Below are positions 1 through 7,634 of a stretch of DNA of 23,960 bases, one piece after another. A program made the position numbers and the translations under genes. Source of the DNA: an uncultured Verrucomicrobiales bacterium (GTDB taxonomy: Bacteria; Verrucomicrobiota; Verrucomicrobiia; Verrucomicrobiales; Akkermansiaceae); contig CALBVA010000320.1 in NCBI GenBank assembly GCA_937969125.1, forward strand, positions 1 through 23,960, read 5' to 3'. The notes below the pieces were generated by a model. It had not been told where the DNA came from, searched no databases, and worked only from the letters and a program-made list of their open reading frames with translations. Position 1 is the first letter of the stretch. Every line of letters begins with the position of its first letter.

Positions 1-1
1 T

Positions 2-808
2 CTACGAGTCTGCTTTCACTTCTTCAACCAGTTTGGAAAAGCGCTCTATGTGTCTTGTTAGCCCGGTTTCTTCGTCAATATCGACAATGACACCACACAT
101 GCGCACCGGACCGGCCGCGACTGGAAAGCGAGTTGGCAATGCATTACGGAAGCGCCAGACGACGGAGTCGATCTCGCGACCAAGGACCGATTGGTCAGGA
201 CCGCACATCCCGGCATCACTCAGGTAGGCAGTCCCTCCGGGAAAGATCTGTTCATCAGCGGTCTGCACGTGAGTGTGGGTGCCCACAACCAGAGAAACCT
301 GACCATCGAGAGCGCGTCCCATGCCGATTTTTTCACTGGTGGCTTCGGCATGAAAGTCGAGAACGATCATCATCACGCCCTCTTCGCGAAGGCGAGCCAC
401 CTCCTGATCAACACAAGTAAAGGGATTCTCCAGAGGTGGATTCATAAAGGTGCGACCCATGGCATTGATTACGGCGATTTTCCCTTTCTCGGTCTCAAGC
501 ACCACAGAGCCCTTGCCGGGAGCGGAATCGGGAAAATTGATAGGACGCAGGAGGCGCGGCTCAGTCTCGAAGTAATCCAGGATTTCCTTCTGGTCCCAGA
601 CGTGATCACCCGTAGTGACGACGGCAGCACCAGCACGGAGGAGATCTATGCTGATCTTTGGGGTGATGCCACGGCCTCCGGCGGAATTCTCGCCATTCAC
701 AATGATGAAGTCGATCTGGTGGTCCTTTTTGATCTGAGCGAGTCCCTCAATGACCGCCTTCCGGCCAGGCGAGCCGACCACATCTCCTAGAAATAACACT
801 CTTAACAT
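2..808 (-). CDS. ymdB: YmdB-family (TIGR00282) metallophosphoesterase
   Basis: A 268-residue cytoplasmic protein of the YmdB/TIGR00282 calcineurin-like phosphoesterase family, whose characterised members hydrolyse 2',3'-cyclic nucleotides with a dinuclear metal centre. Visible motifs are FLGDVVGSPGR (Asp9), VNGENSAGGRG (Glu40, Asn41), GDHVWD (Asp68, His69), DFHAEATSEK (His153) and GTHTHVQT (His178, His180), which together give the expected metal-ligand set. The length fits the family (about 260-270). The frame stays open upstream to 1129, but the family N-terminus begins at the ATG at 808, and the extension would be antisense to the amidase gene, so it is not used. The second motif reads G-D-H where characterised members have G-N-H. 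The gene is divergent from the amidase gene, with 54 nt between starts; a TTGC box lies 37 nt upstream of the ATG. The stop codon (TAG) is just inside the window edge, so the gene is complete. Confidence 0.92.
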   Translation of the reverse strand: MLRVLFLGDVVGSPGRKAVIEGLAQIKKDHQIDFIIVNGENSAGGRGITPKISIDLLRAGAAVVTTGDHVWDQKEILDYFETEPRLLRPINFPDSAPGKGSVVLETEKGKIAVINAMGRTFMNPPLENPFTCVDQEVARLREEGVMMIVLDFHAEATSEKIGMGRALDGQVSLVVGTHTHVQTADEQIFPGGTAYLSDAGMCGPDQSVLGREIDSVVWRFRNALPTRFPVAAGPVRMCGVIVDIDEETGLTRHIERFSKLVEEVKADS

Positions 809-828
809 GACGACAGAAATTTTTGACG

Positions 829-856
829 TTGCGATGATCCAGCAACGCTGCATCAG
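829..856 (+). promoter_or_regulatory. Candidate promoter of the amidase operon (near-leaderless)
   Basis: TTGCGA (829-834), a 16-nt spacer and CATCAG (851-856) end 6 nt before the ATG at 863. The -10 match is poor on its own. The reason to list it is that a TTGC box occurs at almost the same distance (34 nt) before several other start codons in the window. A transcript starting about 7 nt after the -10 would be leaderless. Inference only. Confidence 0.35.
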
Positions 857-862
857 TGAACC

Positions 863-2008
863 ATGGATCGGGGAAAAGCAATCAAGTCGTTCCACTGGCT
901 GCCTCTGAGCTTGGGGTTGGCAGCAGCGCTGATCATTGGTCTTTTGATTTTTCGGAGCGGACGGCCGGAGCAAACTCGGGAATCCCCTCCCCCTCCGGCA
1001 GCTCCGAAGCTTTCCATGGTCGATATCATTGCCAAGCCCGACTGGAACGAGCTTGAAAAGTTTCAAGACACCATCAGCCGAGAAACTTTTCTGCACCGCC
1101 TCTCCACGATCTACACCCGCTCTGACCACTGGAGAAAATGGATCGAAATTTCAAAAACTCATGCGAAAATCGGGAACTTCACCCTCCGCTTTTCCACCAT
1201 CGATCAGGAGGCCCCGGGGGCGATTTGGAATTGGAATCGTGGGCGTTCGCTGAATGGACTGAAGATCGCGATCGACCCCGGACACATCGGCGGGAAGTAT
1301 GCCGAAATCGAAGAGCGGAAACTGAAATACGGAGAATCCCGTACTATCGAAGAGGGCACAATAACCCTTGCCACCGCGAAGCTTCTGAAAACGAAATTGG
1401 AAGGATACGGAGCAGAGGTCTCGCTCGTCCGGAACACCTTGGAACCGGTCACCAATTTCAGAGCGGACCAGTTTCACAACCCGAAGATTTTTTACCGCAC
1501 CGCCGAGATCCATGCACGGGCGAAATTGATCAATGAAACTCTGCAGCCGGACCTCGTTCTCTGCCTTCATTACAATGCCTCTGGCTCCCCGATTCCGGTT
1601 CCGGGACAGCACTTCCACATTCTCCTAAATGGCACCTATCATGAGAGCGAACTCGCCCATGAGGAAGAACTCTTCGCGATGCTCCAGCGTCTCCTGGCCA
1701 ACGTTATTGAGGAGGAAGTTCCGATGGCGACAGCAATCGCGGAAGCCTTTGTAGAGGCCACCGGTCTCCCCGCATATCAATACCGGCCCAATCATCCCTA
1801 CTCGCAAAATATCGATGGAAGCCCCTACCTCTGGGCACGCAACCTCTTGGCCAATCGCCTCTATCAGTGCCCTGTCATTTTCCTGGAGCCCTACGTCATG
1901 AATAGCACAGAATTCGTGGCCCGCCATGACGCCGATCCGGAGGCAATCTACGAGGAATATGCGAGCGCGGTTGCCGAGGGATTGGTCCGCTATTACTCTG
2001 CGAAATAA
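863..2008 (+). CDS. Membrane-anchored N-acetylmuramoyl-L-alanine amidase (Amidase_3)
   Basis: A 381-residue protein that probably cleaves the amide bond between MurNAc and the stem peptide of peptidoglycan. Residues about 12-30 form one hydrophobic segment (signal anchor), followed by a Pro-rich linker (42-48), so the enzyme domain faces the periplasm. The Amidase_3 zinc motif is visible: IAIDPGH (His141), a Glu in the IEEGTITLA stretch, and LCLHYNASG. The C-terminal FLEPYVMNS supplies the likely catalytic Glu. A roughly 100-residue region between anchor and catalytic domain is unassigned. The ATG at 863 is preferred over the out-of-frame ATG at 856 because it yields the anchor and the full domain. 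The stop TAA overlaps the next gene's ATG by one base (TAATG), so translation is probably coupled. The envelope role fits the downstream transglutaminase-like and carboxypeptidase genes. Confidence 0.87.
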   Translation: MDRGKAIKSFHWLPLSLGLAAALIIGLLIFRSGRPEQTRESPPPPAAPKLSMVDIIAKPDWNELEKFQDTISRETFLHRLSTIYTRSDHWRKWIEISKTHAKIGNFTLRFSTIDQEAPGAIWNWNRGRSLNGLKIAIDPGHIGGKYAEIEERKLKYGESRTIEEGTITLATAKLLKTKLEGYGAEVSLVRNTLEPVTNFRADQFHNPKIFYRTAEIHARAKLINETLQPDLVLCLHYNASGSPIPVPGQHFHILLNGTYHESELAHEEELFAMLQRLLANVIEEEVPMATAIAEAFVEATGLPAYQYRPNHPYSQNIDGSPYLWARNLLANRLYQCPVIFLEPYVMNSTEFVARHDADPEAIYEEYASAVAEGLVRYYSAK

Positions 2009-2811
2009 TGACCCATCTTCTCATCGCCGGTGCAGGGTTTCTGGGCCAGGAAATTGCCCGGCTCGCTGCGCCCACTTACCGCGTCACCACCCTCACAAAG
2101 TCCGGTGGCGATAGCCACCTGGCCTGCGATCTTTCTTCGGAAGCAGCAATCCAAGAATTGGCAGGACGCATTGATCCGCCAGAGCTCATTATCCACTGCG
2201 CGAGCTCCGGACGCGGCGGGCCGGAGGCTTACCAGGGAGTCTTTGTCAATGGCACCCGCTTCCTGAAAAATGCCTTTCCAGAGGCTCACCTCGTCTTCAC
2301 TTCCAGCACCTCGGTCTATCACCAGACGGAGGGAGAGAAAGTGGATGAAACCAGTGAGACCTCACCTGATCGCGAAACCAGCCGCTTACTCCTGCTAGCC
2401 GAAAAACAGGTCGATGCCGCCGCGCGACTCGGTGGGCTCTACGGACCGGGACGGAGCGTGATCTACCGGAAGTTTCTCGAAGACTCGGCGGTGATCGAGG
2501 AGGACGGCCGCCGTATCCTAAATCAGATCAACGTCCGCGATGCCGCCCGGGCCTGTCTCTTCCTCGCGGAGGGACGTCATTACGGCATTTACAACGTCAC
2601 CGATGACCATCCGATGAGCCAGCTGGAGACCTATCGGGGAATGGCAGAGCGACTTGGCAAACCCCTGCCACCCGTGGGTGAACGCAATCTCTCCCGCAAG
2701 CGCGCCTGGACTCATAAGTCCGTTCAAAACACAAAAATCCGCGAGCTCGGCTGGGCTCCGGAATTCCCGTCATTTCTGGACGCGCTCGACACCCTCGGCT
2801 CACCTTCCTAG
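2008..2811 (+). CDS. YeeZ-like SDR / NAD(P)-binding epimerase-family protein
   Basis: A 267-residue atypical extended short-chain dehydrogenase. The Rossmann glycine motif GAGFLGQE (Gly8, Gly10, Gly13) is at the extreme N-terminus, followed by HCASSGRGG and VFTSSTSVYH, matching the epimerase-type dinucleotide fold. The YxxxK catalytic pair expected after the SSTSVY strand is not visible: the region reads SRLLLLAEKQV, resembling the YeeZ-type subgroup that has an R...AE pattern instead. A QINVRDAA motif and YNVTDDHP follow, both usual in this superfamily. The substrate cannot be deduced. The start overlaps the amidase stop by 1 nt, and the next gene follows after 12 nt, so it sits in an operon with envelope genes. 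The family fold is secure; the function is not. Confidence 0.86.
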   Translation: MTHLLIAGAGFLGQEIARLAAPTYRVTTLTKSGGDSHLACDLSSEAAIQELAGRIDPPELIIHCASSGRGGPEAYQGVFVNGTRFLKNAFPEAHLVFTSSTSVYHQTEGEKVDETSETSPDRETSRLLLLAEKQVDAAARLGGLYGPGRSVIYRKFLEDSAVIEEDGRRILNQINVRDAARACLFLAEGRHYGIYNVTDDHPMSQLETYRGMAERLGKPLPPVGERNLSRKRAWTHKSVQNTKIRELGWAPEFPSFLDALDTLGSPS

Positions 2812-2823
2812 GATCGTCCGTCA

Positions 2824-4584
2824 ATGAGATCTGCCCTCCTTCTAATCGCCGTCTGTGCAGGCTATGCCCTGCTGCGCGGCTTTCCGGAAGGCTGGTCCAT
2901 CGTGCTGCGAATCTGCCTCGCGGTGACCTTCCTGGTGGCGGCTTTCATGATTTGGGGCACCGCCGAAAAATCCCCTTCCGTCCATGCCGAAGCTTCACGC
3001 AAGCCCGGTCTCATTGATGTCCTGACCGGCGGCATCGCCATCCTACTGGTGGAGCTTTTCTTCCTCCTCTTCTTTGCCATCGCTCCCGAACAGGGAGAGA
3101 AAATCGCCATTGGGCTGGATCGCTCACTCCACCCGGAGACCTACGGCCCGGGCGATGAAGCAGAAGAATCGGAACCCGACTTTTCCACTAGCAGCTCCAC
3201 CGGATTCGGCTCGAATCTCGTCACCGGGGGGAAGTGGCTCTGGCAGGGTAATGGAGCCCGTCCACTCAGAAAAAACGGCAGCGTCCGCCCCTCTAACAAA
3301 CCCGAGGTCTATCTTTTCCCGCCGAATCGCGCGACCAGCAAAAGCCTCCTGCGCATCCCCCGCTTCCTCCGTAGCTTCACCCTCGCGACCTACCGTGGAG
3401 ACAACTGGTTACCGATACCATTCCCCCCTAAAACACATAACCCGCAGGTCGGCCAAGACCTCATCAACTTTGCCCCGCCTGCGCCGGACATCCTGCGCTA
3501 CGAGGTCTCCCATCTCCCCGCCGGAGTGGGTCAAAGTCTTGCCATCTCCATCCCCGGACTCTCTTTCATCGCGCAACCCTCCCTACGCGAAATCGCACCG
3601 GATACCTTCCGCCTCCCGCCTCTGCCCGCCGGTCAATCCACCCATCGTTATGCCGTCGGATCGAATTTTGTCGATTTCGATCTCCTCCCCGCTCCACTCG
3701 ATCCCGGCCTCCCTCCGTCGCCGGAATACCTCTCCCTCCCAGAGGACGCGGTTCTCGCTGCTCGCATTCGCGAACTCGCCGCTGAATTTGGCCCACCGTC
3801 AATTGCCTCCCTCATCCGGCTGCGGACCTACTTCAAAGAGGAATTCTCGTATTCCCTGGAGATCGAAGCCTCCGAGGACGCGGATCCTCTCGCCCACTTC
3901 CTCTTCAAAAGCCGCACCGGCTACTGCACCCATTTCGCCAGCGCCACCACCCTCTTAACCCGGGCGATGGGCATCCCCTCACGCATCGCTTACGGCTGGT
4001 CTGGCGGACGATATTTTGAGGGACCAAATCTCTTCGTCTTCCGCGCCCGCGAGGCCCACGCCTGGACGGAGATTTACCTTCGCGAGCATGGCTGGGTCGT
4101 CTTTGAAACGACCCCCGCCGGGCGTGATGAAGCCGTCGCCTCCATCGCTCCGCCCACCGAGGCTCCCCCGATTGACGCCCCCCTCACGGAGACTCCGCCA
4201 GAGCCCCTTTCTCCGCTTTCACAACTCCAACGCACCGCCACCATCGGAGGAATCATTGGCCTCGCCGCCTTCCTTCTCTCCCTTTTCTGCCGACGGCCAA
4301 AGACCACCGCCGGTGCCGAATCAGATGGCAGCCGCATCCTGCCTGATCCGCCGAACTACCTCTCAGCCTTCCGCCGCGCCTGCACCCTCCATGGTCATCC
4401 CATGCCACCCGGGCGGACCCTGCGAGCGCATTTGGAATCATTCCCCGCTCCGGCCTTCACCACCGATATCTTGAACTATCACTATGCCGTCCACTACGGT
4501 AAAGCGACACGGGACAAGAGCCGGGAAAAGAGCCTGACTCAGCAGCTCAAAAGCTGGGAGAAAGAGGCGACCACCACGCAGTAG
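2824..4584 (+). CDS. Membrane transglutaminase-like protein (TgpA/DUF3488-related)
   Basis: A 586-residue integral membrane protein. Hydrophobic segments lie at about 4-20, 25-44 and 63-87, then a long extracytoplasmic region, a transglutaminase-core domain at about 310-435, another transmembrane helix (about 455-474), and a C-terminal soluble part with DUF4129-like spacing. The catalytic Cys is in TGYCTHFASA (Cys368) and the His in REAHAWTEIYL (His412). The third position, usually Asp in a FDPT-type motif, is Glu428 in WVVFETTPAG. Compared with typical TgpA proteins, which have about six N-terminal helices, this membrane part is short. Such proteins are often next to MoxR/DUF58 genes; none is seen here. 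It follows the SDR gene by 12 nt. The family call is firm; substrate and activity are unknown, and it could be a peptidase-like or cross-linking enzyme. Confidence 0.87.
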   Translation: MRSALLLIAVCAGYALLRGFPEGWSIVLRICLAVTFLVAAFMIWGTAEKSPSVHAEASRKPGLIDVLTGGIAILLVELFFLLFFAIAPEQGEKIAIGLDRSLHPETYGPGDEAEESEPDFSTSSSTGFGSNLVTGGKWLWQGNGARPLRKNGSVRPSNKPEVYLFPPNRATSKSLLRIPRFLRSFTLATYRGDNWLPIPFPPKTHNPQVGQDLINFAPPAPDILRYEVSHLPAGVGQSLAISIPGLSFIAQPSLREIAPDTFRLPPLPAGQSTHRYAVGSNFVDFDLLPAPLDPGLPPSPEYLSLPEDAVLAARIRELAAEFGPPSIASLIRLRTYFKEEFSYSLEIEASEDADPLAHFLFKSRTGYCTHFASATTLLTRAMGIPSRIAYGWSGGRYFEGPNLFVFRAREAHAWTEIYLREHGWVVFETTPAGRDEAVASIAPPTEAPPIDAPLTETPPEPLSPLSQLQRTATIGGIIGLAAFLLSLFCRRPKTTAGAESDGSRILPDPPNYLSAFRRACTLHGHPMPPGRTLRAHLESFPAPAFTTDILNYHYAVHYGKATRDKSREKSLTQQLKSWEKEATTTQ

Positions 4585-4592
4585 TCTTTCGC

Positions 4593-4620
4593 TTGCCTGC
4601 CCCCGAGCGTCTGACAAACT
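4593..4620 (+). promoter_or_regulatory. Candidate promoter of the carboxypeptidase gene (near-leaderless)
   Basis: TTGCCT (4593-4598), 16-nt spacer, CAAACT (4615-4620), then 6 nt to the ATG at 4627. The layout is nearly identical to that before fabG (TTGCAG, 17 nt, CAATCT, 6 nt, ATG). No Shine-Dalgarno sequence is visible. Read as a leaderless-type promoter by inference. Confidence 0.4.
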
Positions 4621-4626
4621 CTCGCC

Positions 4627-5514
4627 ATGCTACTTCGCGACCTTCTCGCCTCCCTGATCGCACTCGCGCTCGTCAGCTGCAGTGCCGGCCAGGCACCCGT
4701 GCAGCCCGCCGAGCAATCGCCACCACAGGATACCACTCCCGTCCTGGTAAAGCCGAATGTCATCAAACCCGCCCTCCCCTCCGTCACCACCCCGCAACTG
4801 AGAGCCGAAAGTGCGGTGGTCATCGATGCCGTGACCGGTCGCATCCTTTTCCAAAAAAATGCCCGCACCCGCCGCGCCGTTGCCAGCACGCAAAAGCTCC
4901 TCACCGCCCTGGTCGTCTCGAAGGCCGGATCCCTCAACGATCAAGTCACCATTCAGAACACCGATACCAAGGTCGAACCTTCCAAGCTCTACATTAAGGC
5001 CGGCGAAACATACACCCGCCGCGCTCTCGTCAAAGGTCTCCTTGTCAAAAGCGGCAATGACCTCGCCAAAGCACTCGCCCGCGATGTCGCCGGATCCCAG
5101 GCCGAGTTCGCCAAGCTCATGAATCTCACCGCACGCTCGCTCGGGATGAATGACTCCCATTTCAAAAATGCCCACGGCCTCACCGAGGAGGGACAATTCT
5201 CCACCGCTCTCGATATCGCCGTCCTCGCCCGCCACGTTTACCAAAATGCTTTCTTTCGTGAGTGCATGGCGACCAAGGAATACACTTGGACCTATCCCGA
5301 TGGCCGCACGAAGCAGCTCACCAACACCAATAAAGTCCTCACCCGCCTCCCTTACTGCACTGGCATGAAAACCGGCACCACACGGGCCTCCGGCCGCTGC
5401 CTCGTCTCATCCGGAGTTTTTAACGGACGCAACGTCATCGCCGTCGCCCTCGGATCGAATGCTGCCGAGATCTGGAATGACTCCGAGAAAATGCTCCGCT
5501 GGGCACTTGAGTGA
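4627..5514 (+). CDS. D-alanyl-D-alanine carboxypeptidase, lipoprotein (peptidase S11)
   Basis: A 295-residue penicillin-binding-protein-type serine peptidase that removes the terminal D-Ala of peptidoglycan stem peptides. The three active-site motifs are present and well spaced: STQK (Ser87-Lys90), SGN (Ser142-Asn144) and KTG (Lys248-Gly250). The N-terminus is a lipoprotein signal with lipobox LVSC (Cys18), then a Pro-rich linker to about residue 57, so the enzyme is likely lipid-anchored in the periplasm rather than held by the C-terminal amphipathic helix of PBP5. The protein ends soon after the catalytic domain (at WALE), so the C-terminal PBP5 domain is absent. It starts 43 nt after the transglutaminase-like gene. 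Its TGA stop overlaps a GTG start of the next gene (GTGA). Confidence 0.93.
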   Translation: MLLRDLLASLIALALVSCSAGQAPVQPAEQSPPQDTTPVLVKPNVIKPALPSVTTPQLRAESAVVIDAVTGRILFQKNARTRRAVASTQKLLTALVVSKAGSLNDQVTIQNTDTKVEPSKLYIKAGETYTRRALVKGLLVKSGNDLAKALARDVAGSQAEFAKLMNLTARSLGMNDSHFKNAHGLTEEGQFSTALDIAVLARHVYQNAFFRECMATKEYTWTYPDGRTKQLTNTNKVLTRLPYCTGMKTGTTRASGRCLVSSGVFNGRNVIAVALGSNAAEIWNDSEKMLRWALE

Positions 5515-6704
5515 TTATTCTTCTGGCTTCATCACGCGATTCAGCACTCTCCATTACGATTCCGCAGATCGTGAGTAAACCAAGCACCGAACTCTCAGAT
5601 CTCGAAACCGCGGGACAATTGCGGAGCCTCCGTAAGCTGGCCCCGGTCTCATCAAAACCCGGCTCCATGCGAATCGACTGGGAAGGCCGTGAGTTGATCA
5701 ATTTCTCCTCCAATGATTACCTTGGCCTGTCCCGGCACCCCGCTTTGATCGAGGCCGCAATCCGCGCCACCGAAAAATACGGCACCAGCTCCACCGCTTC
5801 ACGGCTCGTCTGCGGATCGCTCGATCTCTTCCACGAACTGGAAAAAACCATCGCCCGGAAAAAGAAGACCGAAGCCGCCCTCACCTTCGCCAATGGCTAC
5901 GCCACCGCGATGGGCACCATTCCCGCGTTGGTTGGAAAGGACGATACCATCATCCTCGATAAACTCGCGCACGCCTGCCTCATCGATGCCGCTCGCCTCT
6001 CCGGCGCGACCCTCCGCGTCTTCCCGCACAATGACCTCCGTAAATTGGAAAAGCTCCTGAACTCTAGGAAAGGTCGTACTTTGATCATCACCGAGTCTGT
6101 CTTCTCCATGGATGGCGACCTCTGCCCCTTGGCGGAGATCATTGAGCTGAAGGAAAAGCATGACGCCCTCCTCCTCCTCGATGAAGCCCACGCCGTCGGC
6201 ATACTGGGAGAAAAGGGACAAGGCCTGGCCGAAGAACTGGGACTCCAAGAGCGGATCGATTTCCAAATGGGAACGCTGGGAAAGGCCCTGGGCTCGGCCG
6301 GCGGATACCTCGCCGCGAAACGCGAGTGGATCGATCTCCTCATCAATAAAGCCCGTTCCTTCATCTACTCCACCGCCCCGCCACCTGCGCAGGCCGCCGC
6401 TTCGCTGGCTGCCTTTCAGCTTCTGGAGACCGGGGAAGGCACCGATCTCCGCAGGAAGCTCCACGCCCATTGCCGGACCTTCGATTCACCCACCCCAATC
6501 ATCCCCGTTATCATCGGTGAAAATGACGCCGCCCTCACCGCTTCGCAGGCACTTTTGGAAAGCGGCTTCCTTGTACCCGCCATCCGCTACCCCACCGTGC
6601 CGCGAGGCACCGCCCGCCTTCGCCTCACTCTCAGCGCTGCTCACTCCGAAGAACAAATCGCAACGATCAGAGAGGTGATTGCCGACCTGTCCTCCGGGAA
6701 ATAA
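5511..6704 (+). CDS. bioF: 8-amino-7-oxononanoate synthase-type alpha-oxoamine synthase
   Basis: A PLP-dependent enzyme of the alpha-oxoamine synthase family, closest by motif and length to BioF, which condenses pimeloyl-ACP/CoA with L-alanine in biotin synthesis. Seen: FSSNDYLGLS, GTSSTASRLVCG, KLAHACLIDAA (His153, stacks on PLP), LLLDEAHAVG (Asp224, His227) and GTLGKALGSAGG with the Schiff-base Lys258. The GTG at 5511 overlaps the previous stop and gives 397 residues; a second in-frame GTG at 5571 gives 377, closer to usual BioF length, and homology starts after it. The choice of start is open. No other biotin gene is nearby, and fabG follows, so another acyl-CoA/ACP plus amino acid condensation (KBL- or SPT-like) cannot be excluded. 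Confidence 0.82.
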   Translation: MIILLASSRDSALSITIPQIVSKPSTELSDLETAGQLRSLRKLAPVSSKPGSMRIDWEGRELINFSSNDYLGLSRHPALIEAAIRATEKYGTSSTASRLVCGSLDLFHELEKTIARKKKTEAALTFANGYATAMGTIPALVGKDDTIILDKLAHACLIDAARLSGATLRVFPHNDLRKLEKLLNSRKGRTLIITESVFSMDGDLCPLAEIIELKEKHDALLLLDEAHAVGILGEKGQGLAEELGLQERIDFQMGTLGKALGSAGGYLAAKREWIDLLINKARSFIYSTAPPPAQAAASLAAFQLLETGEGTDLRRKLHAHCRTFDSPTPIIPVIIGENDAALTASQALLESGFLVPAIRYPTVPRGTARLRLTLSAAHSEEQIATIREVIADLSSGK

Positions 6705-6712
6705 TCCCGCCC

Positions 6713-6741
6713 TTGCAGCCCGCGCTCCTTCCGGTCAATCT
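6713..6741 (+). promoter_or_regulatory. Candidate promoter of fabG (near-leaderless)
   Basis: TTGCAG (6713-6718), 17-nt spacer, CAATCT (6736-6741), then 6 nt to the ATG at 6748. No Shine-Dalgarno is visible. It starts 8 nt after the bioF stop, so fabG may have its own transcript. Inference from position and similarity to the site at 4593-4620. Confidence 0.4.
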
Positions 6742-6747
6742 CACCGC

Positions 6748-7494
6748 ATGTCCACTTTCGCAGGAAAACGTGTCGTCATCACCGGAGCCGGACGCGGCAT
6801 CGGCCTCGCCATCGCCAAAGCCTTCGCCGCAGAAGGAGCCAAGGTCGCCGTCATCAGCCGGAACGAAACCAGCTGCGGTGCCGCCGCCAAGGCCATCAAT
6901 GCCGACCATCCCGACTCCGCCCGCTTCTACGGCCTCGATGTCGCGGACTTCGATTCCGTTCAGGAATGCGGCAAGCAGATCGTAGAAGAGTTCGGCGGAG
7001 TCGATGTCCTGGTCAATAACGCCGGCGTCACCCGTGACGGCCTCCTCATGCGCATGAAGTCCGAGGACTGGGACACCGTGCTCGATACCAATCTCAAGGG
7101 CGCCTTCAACCTCATCAAGGCCCTCCAACGCCCGCTCATGAAGGGCACCGATCCACGTATCATCAATATTTCCTCCGTCATCGGCCTCATTGGTAATGCC
7201 GGGCAAGCGAACTACGCCGCCTCAAAAGCTGGACTCATCGGCCTCACCAAGTCCGTGGCCCGCGAACTCGCCAGCCGGAAGGTCACCTGCAATGCCATCG
7301 CCCCCGGATTCATCACCACCGACATGACTGATGAACTTTCCGATGACCTGAAAGCAGGGATCATTGCCAAGGTCCCCCTCGCCGACTTTGGCCAGGTAGA
7401 GGACATCGCCCAAGCTGTTCTCTACCTCGCCAGCCCCTCCGCCCGCTACATCACCGGCCAGGTCCTCGCCGTGGACGGTGGAATGACGATGTAG
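6748..7494 (+). CDS. fabG: 3-oxoacyl-[acyl-carrier-protein] reductase
   Basis: A 248-residue classical SDR catalysing NADPH-dependent reduction of beta-ketoacyl-ACP in fatty acid elongation. Seen: TGAGRGIG (cofactor binding, residues 12-19), NNAGVTRDGLLMRM (a FabG hallmark), Asn115, and the catalytic Ser143, Tyr156 and Lys160 in ISSVIG and NYAASK, with the same Ser-Tyr spacing (13) as E. coli FabG. APGFITTDMT and the C-terminal VDGGMTM are also standard. An in-frame extension to 6679 exists but lacks family similarity and would overlap bioF by 26 nt, so the ATG at 6748 is used. The usual fabD/acpP/fabF neighbours are absent. A weak hairpin follows the stop. Confidence 0.95.
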   Translation: MSTFAGKRVVITGAGRGIGLAIAKAFAAEGAKVAVISRNETSCGAAAKAINADHPDSARFYGLDVADFDSVQECGKQIVEEFGGVDVLVNNAGVTRDGLLMRMKSEDWDTVLDTNLKGAFNLIKALQRPLMKGTDPRIINISSVIGLIGNAGQANYAASKAGLIGLTKSVARELASRKVTCNAIAPGFITTDMTDELSDDLKAGIIAKVPLADFGQVEDIAQAVLYLASPSARYITGQVLAVDGGMTM

Positions 7495-7495
7495 T

Positions 7496-7510
7496 CCCTC
7501 CTTCAGAGGG
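7496..7510 (+). terminator. Weak hairpin after fabG
   Basis: CCCTC / GAGGG, a 5-bp perfect stem with a CTTCA loop, lies 1 nt after the fabG stop and is followed by CTTTGTTG. The stem is short and the T-tract is broken. It marks the end of the plus-strand gene run, so it is listed only as a possible terminator. Confidence 0.3.
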
Positions 7511-7601
7511 CTTTGTTGATAAGGAAAGCACCGAGTCACAGAACTCGGAAAGGCTCAAAGGCTGATGTTGAAAAAATCCGAGCCCCCTCGAATTTTCAGA
7601 A

Positions 7602-7629
7602 TTGAGAAGAAGGTAGGCTTCGTTAAGAT
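7602..7629 (+). promoter_or_regulatory. Promoter of uxaC, predicted leaderless
   Basis: TTGAGA (5/6 match to TTGACA) at 7602-7607, a 16-nt spacer, and TAAGAT (4/6 match to TATAAT) at 7624-7629. The expected transcription start, about 6-8 nt after the -10, falls on or next to the GTG start codon at 7635, so the mRNA would be leaderless. The AAGAAGG stretch about 20-27 nt before the GTG looks like a ribosome binding site but is too far upstream and would sit inside the promoter spacer. Confidence 0.55.
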
Positions 7630-7634
7630 GCAGC

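Noticed and set aside
809..1129. In-frame N-terminal extension of the YmdB-like protein
   Set aside because: It is antisense to the amidase gene, has no family similarity, and the family N-terminus begins exactly at the ATG at 808.
3074..3958. 294-codon plus-strand frame inside the transglutaminase-like gene
   Set aside because: Composition is Ser/Pro/Arg-rich, as expected for an out-of-frame shadow of a GC-rich gene.
5799..6470. 223-codon minus-strand frame opposite bioF
   Set aside because: Acidic/Gly-rich shadow without motifs; bioF on the other strand is well supported.
7608..7613. AAGAAGG as the Shine-Dalgarno of uxaC
   Set aside because: It lies about 22 nt before the GTG, too far, and inside the spacer of the predicted promoter.
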